DNA from: Dictyobacter aurantiacus
GTDB taxonomy: Bacteria > Chloroflexota > Ktedonobacteria > Ktedonobacterales > Ktedonobacteraceae
Length of the DNA: 64,000 bases
Assembly (NCBI RefSeq): GCF_003967515.1
Contig: NZ_BIFQ01000001.1
Span: 248,001 to 312,000, forward strand
Direction of reading: 5' to 3'
In this document: positions 19,008 through 27,563 of the stretch, piece after piece
How the letters are laid out: each line of letters opens with the position of its first letter
How positions within the stretch are numbered: the first letter of the stretch is position 1
Translations under genes and position numbers: made by a program
The notes under the pieces: generated by a model
What the model was told of the DNA's origin: nothing
Database searches by the model: none
What the model saw: only the letters and a program-made list of their open reading frames with translations

Positions 19008-19172
19008 ACCTGAACTTTCGCACCTATGGTGCTCACAAGTCCATGGTGTGTATTGGTGCATCGTGTGCGCATCTGCGCACACGATGCACCAATACACAAA
19101 AACAGTGCGGCCGCATAGCGGATGCGCGTGCGGGGGCGCGCATGGGGCACAAACATGATGGAAGTCAAACAC
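19008..19172 (+). repeat. Variable-palindrome repeat unit, copy A
   Basis: The unit starts 12 bases after the amidase stop. The left module contains the small hairpin GCACC-TAT-GGTGC and AGTCCATGG. A perfect 25-bp palindrome follows (19047-19071 with 19074-19098, 2-base loop), with GCGCA/TGCGC at its apex. The right module is AAAACAGTGCGGCCGC, a GC-rich stretch, GGGGGCGCG...GGGGC, and a GGAAGTCA-like tail. Modules match copies B, C, D, E and F. Confidence 0.85.
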
Positions 19173-19184
19173 GCTCTTTGAGCG

Positions 19185-19925
19185 TTATTGCATGTTGAGA
19201 GTTTCGAGCAGGGGCAACAGCTCAGCGAGATGGGTAATAATGGCCGTTGGCTGAATATGAGCAGGCTCGGGCCATGGATAAGGGGTCTTTTTCCAGATGC
19301 CGCGCATACCTGCCCCTAAAGCTCCTGAGACGTCGTCGACCAGGCGATCACCAACCATAATGCACTCAGAGGGATCAACCTCCAGCAACTTGCTTACGAT
19401 GCGAAATACTTCGGGATGCGGCTTGGAGTGGGGAAGCTCAGAGGTATACAACACAACGTCCAGCAAGCTGTCCAGACCGTGCGTGGCCAGGTCGGAGTTA
19501 TGCCAGGCCGCTGCCCACCAGGTATTGGAGAGCAGGCCAATCCGATATCCCTGCTTGCGCAGGCTGAGCAGGGTCGGGACGGCATCGGGAAAGACCATCG
19601 CCCAACCATTGACGGCCTGACCATAACCGTCAAGCGCTATCCGCAATTCAGCATCGCTAACGGTACAGCCCAGAGTCTGAAAACCTTCTTGCAGCACTTC
19701 TTCCGGCGTGGCACTGGCCTGAATCGTGTTGACGCGTTGCCAGTGAGCCAGTTCAGCCCCGCGCATCGCATCAACATAACATTCCTTCGCTGGCCAATCT
19801 CGATCAGGCGCTTTGGCGCGGAGATAGTCATATGATAATCCCCAGCGACGCAGTACATCCTCATCCCAATCGGGCCAGTCAATCAGCGTTCCACCCAGAT
19901 CAAAAATCACAGCATGAATAGCCAT
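19185..19925 (-). CDS. HAD-superfamily hydrolase
   Basis: A 246-residue HAD phosphatase. Motif I is VIFDLGGTLIDWPD, with Gly where many family members have the second Asp (DLGGT instead of DxDGT). Motif II is GLLSNTWW, the lysine region is SKPHPEVF, and motif IV is IMVGDRLVDDVSGALGAG. A helical cap lies between motifs I and II. DLGGT is common in the subfamily that includes haloacid-dehalogenase-like and putative phosphoglycolate-type enzymes; the substrate is unknown. It follows a second HAD gene by 18 bases and both follow the his genes. Histidinol-phosphate phosphatase is a tempting but unsupported guess. Confidence 0.87.
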   Translation of the reverse strand: MAIHAVIFDLGGTLIDWPDWDEDVLRRWGLSYDYLRAKAPDRDWPAKECYVDAMRGAELAHWQRVNTIQASATPEEVLQEGFQTLGCTVSDAELRIALDGYGQAVNGWAMVFPDAVPTLLSLRKQGYRIGLLSNTWWAAAWHNSDLATHGLDSLLDVVLYTSELPHSKPHPEVFRIVSKLLEVDPSECIMVGDRLVDDVSGALGAGMRGIWKKTPYPWPEPAHIQPTAIITHLAELLPLLETLNMQ

Positions 19926-19943
19926 CCTGCCAGTTCACCCCTT

Positions 19944-20657
19944 CTAAACCTCTAAAGTTTCGTCCACCAGAGCCAGAACTTCCTTTACAGTTTCGATGCG
20001 TGGCCCTTGCCAGCCATCTACCTCTTGCTGGTGTTCACCGTGTCCCTTTTCCTTTTCATGCGGCGCACAGATGAGCACCGCCTGCATACCAGCGTCTGTC
20101 GCACCGGTCAGCTCACGGCTCCCCCCGTCTCCCACATACAGGCAGCGCTCGGCGGGAATCCCCAGACGCTCAAAGGCCAGCGCGTAGATATGTGGATCCG
20201 GCTTCTTTAATTTAACCACACACGAGAAGATCGGTACATCAATCAGGGGTGCCAGAGCCGAACTTTCCCATAGCTGGGGAATCTCCATCGAACAGTCACT
20301 GATCAGTGCGCGAGCATAACCGGCCTCTTTCAAACAGCGCAGCGTCTCTACCGTGTCCACGCGCGGTACCAGGGAACGGCGCGAATAGTCGTAGCGCATG
20401 CGCGCCGCCTGTTCTAGCTGTTCTTCTCCAGGCTCTACACCCAGACGGGCACAGACATAGCGGAAGGTTTCGTGCATGGTAGCGAACTCACCACGCACGC
20501 GCCTGGGCCAGAGCTCACCATTCCAGATATGAATAAATTCTTCCGCAGGCGCTTGCAATACATCGGCAATCTGGGTCAATAGTTGCCTGAAAGCTATCGG
20601 TGGAAAGTTATCTACCAGCGTCCCGAACAGGTCAAATATTACGGCCTCATACTTCAT
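19944..20657 (-). CDS. HAD-superfamily hydrolase
   Basis: A 237-residue HAD phosphatase. Motif I is VIFDLFGTLVDNFPP, motif II is ALISDCSMEIPQ, the lysine motif is LKKPDPHIY, and motif IV is YVGDGGSRELTGATDAG. The start at 20657 (MKYEAVIF) has GCGGAGGG 4 bases upstream; a longer frame to 20804 runs into the palindromes and is rejected. It is co-oriented with the next HAD gene, downstream of hisI but separated from it by two strong inverted repeats. The two HAD proteins are related only at the motif level. Confidence 0.88.
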   Translation of the reverse strand: MKYEAVIFDLFGTLVDNFPPIAFRQLLTQIADVLQAPAEEFIHIWNGELWPRRVRGEFATMHETFRYVCARLGVEPGEEQLEQAARMRYDYSRRSLVPRVDTVETLRCLKEAGYARALISDCSMEIPQLWESSALAPLIDVPIFSCVVKLKKPDPHIYALAFERLGIPAERCLYVGDGGSRELTGATDAGMQAVLICAPHEKEKGHGEHQQEVDGWQGPRIETVKEVLALVDETLEV

Positions 20658-20729
20658 ACACCCTCCGCTCAGCTCGGTAAATTTACATACCATTATATCA
20701 CTATTGCATTTTTTCCTTCTCGAGAAATG

Positions 20730-20770
20730 TGAGGGGTCCACCTGACACTCAATCTCGGATGGACCCCTCA
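20730..20770. repeat. Inverted repeat with 11-bp arms
   Basis: TGAGGGGTCCA at 20730-20740 pairs perfectly with TGGACCCCTCA at 20760-20770 around a 19-base loop. It lies between the long hisI palindrome and the HAD gene. It has no T-run and a different sequence from the other palindromes. Confidence 0.7.
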
Positions 20771-20777
20771 CTATATG

Positions 20778-20853
20778 TAAACTCAAATTTTTATAATGAT
20801 GCATGGGATGTGCAGATGCGCATCCTATGCATCATTATAAAAATTTGAGTTTA
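20778..20853. repeat. Long palindrome (36-bp arms) abutting the hisI stop codon
   Basis: Arm 20778-20813 pairs with 20818-20853 around the loop AGAT; two positions differ, one of them a G-T wobble in RNA. The outer end is exactly the TAA stop of hisI (20851-20853), so the last bases of the coding region are part of the palindrome. The apex carries GCGC-type bases and the word TGCAT as in copies A, C and D, but the flanking modules are absent. In the his transcript it would fold into a very stable 3' stem, possibly protecting or ending the message. Confidence 0.88.
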
Positions 20854-21789
20854 CTCCACTAATCCTTTGCGGCGCATCTGTACCAGGTCGTATTCGACAG
20901 GGGCCAGGGGACTGATTCCGGCGGAGACACAGGCCCAGCCGATGAGAGCAAAGCCAGCGGTGAGGCCACGAACGTATTGCGTTGACTCCTGGGAGGAGAG
21001 AGCTTCAACCGCTTTCTGACGTAGCTCGTTTACCTGGTTCTCGCTATACTGCGCGATAAAGCCCTGCAGGATGGCGGCGTGCGGGTTAAAATCATCATAT
21101 TCCATCTGATTGATGGCCGCCAGTAAGAACAGCCAGTATCCTACCTGGCTCCCCTCCAACGTGGTATCCTCCTGCACGCCGGTATGGACGTGTTCACCTG
21201 TTTGCACACCCACCAGTTCCCCCAGTTCATCGGCCAGCCGCCCTACGAGGAAACTGTGATTCTTTTCATGCAGCAGGCGCGATGTATTAGAGGTCGTGGT
21301 ATGATCCTCATCACGCAACAACACATACACGCTATAGAGTCGGCGCAGTGCTTGCTCAAGCTCTAATGGCGTCTGCGATTGACCGTCCTCGGGGATAACA
21401 GGCTCGTCCTCGCTCTGTTCAGATACATACACGTCTTCCGGGTCAAAGATGCGTTCAGCCACGGTTTCATAACTCTCATCGGGCAGGATACGTCGGTAAT
21501 AGCAGCTGTGGTATCCTTCGTGGCAGGCGGCCTCGCCATGCTGCTGGACGCGGATCAGCAGGCTGTTCTCTTCGCAATTGATGAAGATATCTCGTACTTC
21601 CTGCATATTTCCCGATTGCTCACCTTTATGCCAGATTTTGTTGCGTGAGCGGCTAAAGAAATGGGTCTGGCCGGTCTGGCGGGTAAGCTGGTAGGCCTCC
21701 TGATTCATAAAAGCAACCAGCAGGACGTCTCCGGTGGTGTCATCTACGATTACGGCCGGAATCAGGCCCTGGCTATCAAATTTCAGCAT
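20851..21789 (-). CDS. hisI: Phosphoribosyl-AMP cyclohydrolase with C-terminal HisE-like/unknown region
   Basis: A 312-residue protein. Residues ~1-115 are HisI, which opens the ring of phosphoribosyl-AMP in histidine synthesis: [14 protein letters not shown], then [12 protein letters not shown] and [14 protein letters not shown]. The three zinc cysteines are kept, but the usual Mg2+-binding D-C-D-x-D reads N-C-E-E-N. An acidic linker leads to ~170 residues of mostly helical sequence ([34 protein letters not shown]). This weakly recalls HisE/MazG but lacks a clean ExxE...ExxD set. It overlaps hisF by 7 bases, without a clear ribosome site, so translation is probably coupled. Confidence 0.9.
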   Translation of the reverse strand: MLKFDSQGLIPAVIVDDTTGDVLLVAFMNQEAYQLTRQTGQTHFFSRSRNKIWHKGEQSGNMQEVRDIFINCEENSLLIRVQQHGEAACHEGYHSCYYRRILPDESYETVAERIFDPEDVYVSEQSEDEPVIPEDGQSQTPLELEQALRRLYSVYVLLRDEDHTTTSNTSRLLHEKNHSFLVGRLADELGELVGVQTGEHVHTGVQEDTTLEGSQVGYWLFLLAAINQMEYDDFNPHAAILQGFIAQYSENQVNELRQKAVEALSSQESTQYVRGLTAGFALIGWACVSAGISPLAPVEYDLVQMRRKGLVE

Positions 21790-22550
21790 GGTCGTACTAT
21801 TACCCCTTTTGTTTGCAAGTAGTGCTTGACGTCGCGCACTCGAAATTCACCGAAGTGAAAAATTGAGGCCGCCAGCACCGCATCGGCACCTCCACGGGTA
21901 ACACCCTCATACATATGCTCCAGCGTGCCAACGCCACCCGAAGCGATCACTGGTACCGTCACGGCGGCGGATACTTTCGCGTTGAGCGTTAGATCATAGC
22001 CGCTCTTGGTGCCATCCCGGTCCATACTGGTCAGCAGAATCTCGCCAGCGCCCAACTCGACGCCGCGCTGCGCCCATTCCAATACATCCATTCCGGTGGG
22101 CGTGCGTCCCCCGTGCACATAGACCTCGTAGCCGCTGGGCATGTCGGAATTGGAGCGTGCATCTATGGCCAGCACGATGCACTGCGCCCCAAATTGCTCG
22201 GAGCCCGCGGTGATCAGTTGTGGATTCTGGACGGCCGCGGTGTTGAGCGAGGTTTTATCGGCACCCGCTCCCAGGGTCGCGCGGATATCTTCAACAGAGC
22301 GGATACCTCCCCCGACTGTGACCGGGATAAACACTTGTTCCGCGGTCCGTCGTACAACATCGAGCATGGTGGCCCGGTTTTCATACGATGCAGTGATGTC
22401 AAGGAAGGTGACTTCGTCCGCGCCTTCCTGATTGTATAATTTTGCCAGTTCGACTGGGTCACCCGCGTCGCGCAGATTGACAAAGCTGACCCCCTTGACG
22501 ACACGTCCATTCATGACGTCCAGGCAGGGAATAATACGCTTGGTGAGCAT
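21783..22550 (-). CDS. hisF: Imidazole glycerol phosphate synthase, cyclase subunit
   Basis: A 255-residue TIM barrel. Visible: the N-terminal [17 protein letters not shown] with catalytic Asp, VTFLDITAS, the phosphate loop [22 protein letters not shown] (second catalytic Asp), [16 protein letters not shown], and [12 protein letters not shown]. It uses ammonia from HisH to form imidazole glycerol phosphate and AICAR. AAGAGG precedes the ATG. It lies 5 bases after hisA and overlaps hisI. Confidence 0.97.
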   Translation of the reverse strand: MLTKRIIPCLDVMNGRVVKGVSFVNLRDAGDPVELAKLYNQEGADEVTFLDITASYENRATMLDVVRRTAEQVFIPVTVGGGIRSVEDIRATLGAGADKTSLNTAAVQNPQLITAGSEQFGAQCIVLAIDARSNSDMPSGYEVYVHGGRTPTGMDVLEWAQRGVELGAGEILLTSMDRDGTKSGYDLTLNAKVSAAVTVPVIASGGVGTLEHMYEGVTRGGADAVLAASIFHFGEFRVRDVKHYLQTKGVIVRPC

Positions 22551-22555
22551 AGTGT

Positions 22556-23275
22556 TTACCTCTTCTCTATTTCGCCAATCGCTGCCGCGAGGTCGACCGC
22601 CCCCGTGTAGATGGCTTTGCCTACAATAGTACCTTCTACACCGCTGTGTGATAAAGCTCGCAGGTCGGCCAGCGAACTGACACCACCGGATGCGATAAGG
22701 GCGCTTGTTACCGCCTGCCGCATCTCGTTAAGCGCTTTCAGGTTGGGACCCGTCAGGGCGCCATCGCGGGCGATATCGGTGTAGACGAAACGCTGAACAC
22801 CCAGCGCCTCCAACTCGCGAGCTAGATCGACCGCAGCGACCTGCGAGGTCTCCAGCCAACCGGAGATGGCGACCAGCCCGTCGCGCGCGTCCAACCCCAC
22901 GACGATGCGCTCACCCCAGCGCTCCACCGCCTGCCGCAGTAGGTCCCGGTTGGTGATGGCAACCGTCCCCAGAATAACGCGGTCTACACCCAATCCCAGC
23001 ACCTGCTCAATCTGCGCTGGCGTGCGCATTCCACCACCGACCTCGATATGCATGGTGGTCACCGCCCGGATACGCTTGATCAATTCGGCGTTGACGGGAT
23101 AGCCCTCTTTCGCCCCGTCCAGATCAACCAGGTGCAGCCAGGAGGCTCCCGCCTCCTGCCAGCGTAGCGCCACCTGTACCGGATCGGTATCATAGGTGGT
23201 TACTTGCGCGTAATCTCCCTGAAAAAGGCGCACGCAGCGCCCATCCTTAATATCAATCGCAGGTAAAATGATCAT
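22556..23275 (-). CDS. hisA: ProFAR isomerase
   Basis: A 239-residue TIM barrel that isomerises the aminoaldose ProFAR to the ketose [26 protein letters not shown] carries the catalytic Asp; [32 protein letters not shown] and [15 protein letters not shown] follow. The start at 23275 overlaps the hisH stop as ATGA, which indicates coupling; the frame to 23287 adds only four residues. The C-terminus [17 protein letters not shown] is typical. It could be PriA-like (dual HisA/TrpF), which cannot be decided from motifs alone. Confidence 0.96.
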   Translation of the reverse strand: MIILPAIDIKDGRCVRLFQGDYAQVTTYDTDPVQVALRWQEAGASWLHLVDLDGAKEGYPVNAELIKRIRAVTTMHIEVGGGMRTPAQIEQVLGLGVDRVILGTVAITNRDLLRQAVERWGERIVVGLDARDGLVAISGWLETSQVAAVDLARELEALGVQRFVYTDIARDGALTGPNLKALNEMRQAVTSALIASGGVSSLADLRALSHSGVEGTIVGKAIYTGAVDLAAAIGEIEKR

Positions 23276-23880
23276 TGCTTCACCCATTTTACAAAATTGT
23301 TGAGCAGTTGCAGCCCAACATCACCACTCTTCTCGGGATGAAATTGTGTGCCCCAGACCTGATCGGTGGCAATCACGCTACAGTATGGAGAGCCATAGTC
23401 GGTCACGGCGGCTACGCCGGTCTGGTCCTGCGGCTCAACATAATATGAGTGCGCGAAGTAGAAGTACGCGTCGGCTGGCAGCCCGGCGAAAATAGGCTGG
23501 TCTGGCTGCAGGGTCTGAATCTGGTTCCATCCCATGTGAGGTATCTTGGGACCATGTGGAATCCGGCGCACCGAGCCGCGAAACAGGCGCAGGCCCTCCA
23601 CTTCACCCTCTTCGTGGTGATCCGCCAGCAGTTGCATTCCCAGGCAGATGCCTAAAAATGGTTTGCCCTGAAACGTGGCTTCGCGAATCGCCCTGTCCAG
23701 TCCGCGCGAGCTCATACGCGCCATAGCCGCCCCCCCGGAACCCACTCCCGGCAGCACCACAGCCTGTGACTGCGCTACTACCTGGGGATCATCCGTCACC
23801 TGCACCTGCGCGCCTACATGCTCGAGCGCCTTCTCAATGCTGTGAATATTTCCCGCGCCATAATCGATGATAGCAATCAT
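23272..23880 (-). CDS. hisH: Imidazole glycerol phosphate synthase, glutaminase subunit
   Basis: A 202-residue class I glutamine amidotransferase. It has IIDYGAGNIHSIEKAL, LPGVGSGGAAM, nucleophile Cys in PFLGICLGMQLLAD, and the His/Glu of the triad in GTQFHPEKSG. It supplies ammonia to HisF. The ATG at 23880 has AGGAGGG 7 bases upstream; the ATG at 23907 is rejected. It is the first gene of the hisH-A-F-I run; hisG, hisD, hisC and hisB are not in the window. Confidence 0.97.
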   Translation of the reverse strand: MIAIIDYGAGNIHSIEKALEHVGAQVQVTDDPQVVAQSQAVVLPGVGSGGAAMARMSSRGLDRAIREATFQGKPFLGICLGMQLLADHHEEGEVEGLRLFRGSVRRIPHGPKIPHMGWNQIQTLQPDQPIFAGLPADAYFYFAHSYYVEPQDQTGVAAVTDYGSPYCSVIATDQVWGTQFHPEKSGDVGLQLLNNFVKWVKQ

Positions 23881-23965
23881 GCTAGAACCCTCCTGACATA
23901 AAATCAACCACTCTTCCCGGTTTTTTATTTAGAATATGTCTTATTCTCATGATCATCACCTGCGG

Positions 23966-24132
23966 AACGTTTGAACTTTCGCACCCATGGTGCTTACGAG
24001 TCCATGGTGTGTTGGTGGAACAGGAGCGCAAATGCGCCCCTGTTCCACCAACACATAAAACCAGCGCGGCTGCGCAGCGGACGCGCGTGTGGGGGCGCTC
24101 ACGTGCCCCCAGGTGACAGGGGTCAGACCCTT
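23966..24132 (+). repeat. Variable-palindrome repeat unit, copy B
   Basis: It lies between the 3' end of the HAD-kinase gene and hisH. The left module TTGAACTTTCGCACCCATGG and AGTCCATGG match copy A closely. The palindrome has 23-bp arms (24008-24030 with 24033-24055, loop AA) with one mismatch and GCGCA/TGCGC at the apex. The right module is AAAACCAGCGCGGC, GCGGACGCGCGTG, then a terminal hairpin GGGGGCGC...GTGCCCCC and the tail GGGGTCAGACCC. Confidence 0.87.
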
Positions 24133-24134
24133 TC

Positions 24135-26459
24135 TTAAAGGATCGGAATATTCCCCATCTGCACGACCTGTGAGAGTCCCAGCCAGCAAATGGCGGCCGA
24201 TCGCTTTGTGTCATCTAACAGGTTAACGGTCAGCAAGGGACAGCACAGCAAGGCCAGTCGCACGATCTCTTCCCAGTTCTCTGGCAGCGCGTGCCGCTCA
24301 CGCAGGAGCTCGATCAGTTGTGGCAATAGATAGGTTCTCTTGGCGTCCAGTATGGCCTGCCGCACTGGTGTCAGGACATAGTTATGCTCGACGATGATCT
24401 TTTTATCCCGCACCTCTACAGCGATAGAAAGCTCCTGCTCAATCTCCTTTGGAAAGTACATCCAGGTCGCGAACACATTATGAAAATACGGTTTGACGAT
24501 ATCCAGCAGGGGTGTATGCCGCCCGGCAAAGGCTGGATCAAAGTACTGATAATGCGTCTGCTGCTCCAGGAAAACATTGCCAAAGTGAGCATCACCATGA
24601 CCGATAACGGTTAACCCTGCCTGGGAGGGATCCAATACATCTTTTGCTCGTTCTAGCAGCTGTCCCAGCGTTCGGCCATATACGCCTATCTCTTCACCAT
24701 TGATCATCCATTCATACTGTAACAAATCAGCAAAGGATAGTCCCTTTTCTTCTGACTGCGGCTGATCGGGCAAAGGAAACCATTTGTCTTCATAGAAACT
24801 GGCCAGCCGTCCACCGGTCAGACGATGCCAGAACAACTGGTGAATGGGAGCCTGCGCGTGTTCCTCGGCTGTACTCTCTTTGAGGGTAGAGCGATAAATC
24901 TCTAGCAGGCGCTCGCATTCACGTCGCTCGGTCGCCGCCAACAATTCTACATCCGCCTGCGAGGTGTCGCCAGTCTCGACGGCTCTCATCAGGTCAAACA
25001 TTACCGGGGCGCCGATTACCGGATAAATGACCATCTGCTGACCCTTTTCGTGCACGGTCCGCAGCGGTCGTACGATGTTATAGCCAGCTTTGTGCAGGAG
25101 TTCGGCGTGATAGTACTCTTCAAGGATACCCTGCTCTTCTACATGCGTCTTAAAGAAGTACTCTTCCGCCCCCAATCGATACACGCCATTGAAGGAGTTG
25201 AGCGAGACCGCTTTAGGGGTCAAACGCACCTCGTCCACGTCCAGGTCCATATGGTGCATAAACCAGCGCTTCAATAATACTTCAGCCTTGTCGCGCTCCA
25301 GAAACTGCATGCGCTGAATCGTCGCCAGGTCATCCAGGCGCTGCAGTAGCTCTGGTACCCTGGTGACATCGGGGATCATAAAGTCGGGCTGGCTCTCTTC
25401 CAGCAGGCGACGCGCTTCCAGGGTCATGGCACCGGTCAGAACAGCGATGACCAGGGCTCCGGCCGCATGTCCTCCGCGTACATCGCTGGTGGTATCGCCG
25501 ACTACAATGAAGCTACCGCGTGCAGGCAGCGGCTGGTGCGGTTGATACGCTGGATCAGCGGCGGCTAAAAATTGATACGGATGGGGCTTGACCAGCGAGG
25601 TGTTATCTCCCCGACTCCGCAAACGCTCTTCGGCCTGCGCGACCTCGGCGTGAGTCATTACACGTGCGGGATCAAAATATTCGAACAGGCCGTAATTTTG
25701 GAGCGGAACAATGGCCTCACGTCCCGGTCGGCCGGTAGCCACACCCAGCGTATACCCCTGCTTACGCAGGGTCTGCAATGTCGCGCGCAGCACCTCAACG
25801 TCCAGAATAGGCTTCTCCAGGTAGATACATCCATAACGAGCCGGTTGCGAAGGGGCGTGATGATATTCCTGCTCAAACAACTGATCACCCAGGTACGCCT
25901 CCTGAAACAGATCCTGGCACAGTTTCCAGAAAGGACTGTAGCGGGCGAAGACCCCTTCAACTGGCTGGCCAAGAAGCTCGCTGGCATACTGATTCAGGCG
26001 CTCAAAAAGCTCAAAACCACTATAATTTTGAAAAGGAGCTTGTTTCAGTAGCTCATAGCAGGACCTGATAGACACCTCTTCACCCTCCAGTTGACCGAGG
26101 GACCGACGGAAGCGCTCAACCCAATGGGCATCCCAGGGCTGCAGCGGAAATAAAGCGGAGCGATCGGGTAGCCGGGACAGTAAATCAACCAGGCAGACGC
26201 TGACCGCGGCATAACAGGTATCCCAGTTAGAATTAATCGAGCGGGCCTTAAAGCCCAGCATGATCTCTACCGGCAATACCTCGTGGCTTAAACGGTCACA
26301 ATCTTCAGCTGTGGCTGGTGGCACATAGCTTTCAACCCTGTGCAAATTCCAGTAGCGAGGACTATATGCGATTTCGTGAAGCACCAGGCCCGCCGTAATC
26401 CAGTAGGCCTCTTCACTGGTAATGACACCATCTAAATCAAATACAACAACGTTGCTCAA
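24135..26459 (-). CDS. HAD phosphatase-APH kinase fusion
   Basis: A 774-residue two-domain protein. Residues ~1-375 are a HAD hydrolase with a large cap: VVFDLDGVITSEEAYW (both Asp present), GVATGRPGREAIVP (motif II), and FIVVGDTTSDVRGGHAAGA (motif IV). Residues ~385-774 resemble an aminoglycoside/homoserine kinase fold with LNSFNGVYRLGAEEYFFK (nucleotide lobe), GLTVIGHGDAHFGNVF (catalytic loop) and YQYFDPAFAG (metal site). Both active sites look complete, so it may cycle a phosphate on one small molecule or act on two. Substrate unknown. It stands alone between argB and the his operon, ending next to repeat copy B. Confidence 0.85.
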   Translation of the reverse strand: MSNVVVFDLDGVITSEEAYWITAGLVLHEIAYSPRYWNLHRVESYVPPATAEDCDRLSHEVLPVEIMLGFKARSINSNWDTCYAAVSVCLVDLLSRLPDRSALFPLQPWDAHWVERFRRSLGQLEGEEVSIRSCYELLKQAPFQNYSGFELFERLNQYASELLGQPVEGVFARYSPFWKLCQDLFQEAYLGDQLFEQEYHHAPSQPARYGCIYLEKPILDVEVLRATLQTLRKQGYTLGVATGRPGREAIVPLQNYGLFEYFDPARVMTHAEVAQAEERLRSRGDNTSLVKPHPYQFLAAADPAYQPHQPLPARGSFIVVGDTTSDVRGGHAAGALVIAVLTGAMTLEARRLLEESQPDFMIPDVTRVPELLQRLDDLATIQRMQFLERDKAEVLLKRWFMHHMDLDVDEVRLTPKAVSLNSFNGVYRLGAEEYFFKTHVEEQGILEEYYHAELLHKAGYNIVRPLRTVHEKGQQMVIYPVIGAPVMFDLMRAVETGDTSQADVELLAATERRECERLLEIYRSTLKESTAEEHAQAPIHQLFWHRLTGGRLASFYEDKWFPLPDQPQSEEKGLSFADLLQYEWMINGEEIGVYGRTLGQLLERAKDVLDPSQAGLTVIGHGDAHFGNVFLEQQTHYQYFDPAFAGRHTPLLDIVKPYFHNVFATWMYFPKEIEQELSIAVEVRDKKIIVEHNYVLTPVRQAILDAKRTYLLPQLIELLRERHALPENWEEIVRLALLCCPLLTVNLLDDTKRSAAICWLGLSQVVQMGNIPIL

Positions 26460-26571
26460 GACATCCCTTTCAATTGTTTAAACACACTCGGCCACTCTCG
26501 GTAATACCTATCTCAAAGATAGTGTATCATCCCGGTGCGAGCTTGGCGATAAACGTACGGGCAGACGGCAC

Positions 26572-26604
26572 AAAAAAGGACAGCCAACGATCTCCTGGCT
26601 GTCC
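26572..26604 (-). terminator. Intrinsic terminator after argB
   Basis: On the minus strand GGACAGCCA (26596-26604) pairs with TGGCTGTCC (26578-26586), followed by TTTTTTG. It ends the argC-argB transcript 30 bases after argB. Confidence 0.93.
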
Positions 26605-26634
26605 CCTTTGACGACTATGCTCGTTGTGCCGTGG

Positions 26635-27504
26635 CTAGCGAATAATCATTGTGCCCGCACCCTTATCGGTGAACAGCTCGCGCAGCAGGACGTGGGAATC
26701 CCCACCATCTACGATATGGACGCGAGGTACCGCGACCAGTGCGTCCAGGCAGGCCGTCACCTTTGGAATCATGCCGCCATGAATCACGCCCTCATCAATG
26801 AGCTTTCTGGCATCAGATTCGCGCAGTTCGGAGATCAGGTTGCCATCGGAGCCACAGATGCCGGCTACATTGCTTAAAAAGATGAGCTTCTCGGCGTTTA
26901 ACGCGCCCGCCAGGTGTGCCGCCACCAGGTCGGCGTTGATGTTCAGGCAGGTACCATCTGGCCCTTCACTCAGCGGGGCCACAACCGGAATATAGCCATC
27001 TTTTAACAGGGCTTCCACTGGCGTCGGATCCACCGAGTCGACCTCACCCACAAAACCAAGACGCTCATCTATCATATGCGCCCGCACCATACCGCCATCG
27101 GTTCCAGAGAGGCCAATGGCCTTGCCACCCATCTGCGATGCCATCAGAACAAGGCCCTGGTTCACCTGGCCCAGCAACACCATGCGCACAATTTCCAGTG
27201 TGGCCGCATCGGTGACGCGCAATCCATTGACGAAACGGGTCGGCAGATTGAGCTTTGTCAGCCATTCATTGATATAAGGACCCCCACCATGCACCAGTAC
27301 AGGGTAAGCACCCAGCGCACGCAGCCAGATGATGTCTTGCAGAACCGAACGCTGATGCTCCAGGGTGCTCCCACCCAGTTTGATCACCAGCGTTTTGCCC
27401 TTTAAAAAGTCAATATACGGCAGCGCTTCACCCAGTACCTGTGCGATAAGATGATGGTCGCTGATAACATCACCCTCTGGGGTGCGTGAAAATGAGATTG
27501 CCAT
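26635..27504 (-). CDS. argB: Acetylglutamate kinase
   Basis: A 289-residue amino-acid kinase. LVIKLGGSTLEHQ (ATP-phosphate Lys and Gly loop), VLVHGGGPYINEWL, NGLRVTDAATLEIV and LNINADLVAAHLAGAL identify NAG kinase, and the C-terminal HIVDGGDSHVLLRELFTDKGAGTMI is typical. It phosphorylates N-acetylglutamate in arginine synthesis. GAGGAG precedes the ATG. It follows argC by about 60 bases. argJ, argD, argF, argG and argH are absent from the window. Confidence 0.97.
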   Translation of the reverse strand: MAISFSRTPEGDVISDHHLIAQVLGEALPYIDFLKGKTLVIKLGGSTLEHQRSVLQDIIWLRALGAYPVLVHGGGPYINEWLTKLNLPTRFVNGLRVTDAATLEIVRMVLLGQVNQGLVLMASQMGGKAIGLSGTDGGMVRAHMIDERLGFVGEVDSVDPTPVEALLKDGYIPVVAPLSEGPDGTCLNINADLVAAHLAGALNAEKLIFLSNVAGICGSDGNLISELRESDARKLIDEGVIHGGMIPKVTACLDALVAVPRVHIVDGGDSHVLLRELFTDKGAGTMIIR

Positions 27505-27563
27505 AAACTGTACTCCTCAGAATAGATGATTGCAAAAAAATCTTATATGTGATGTAAAAAGTA

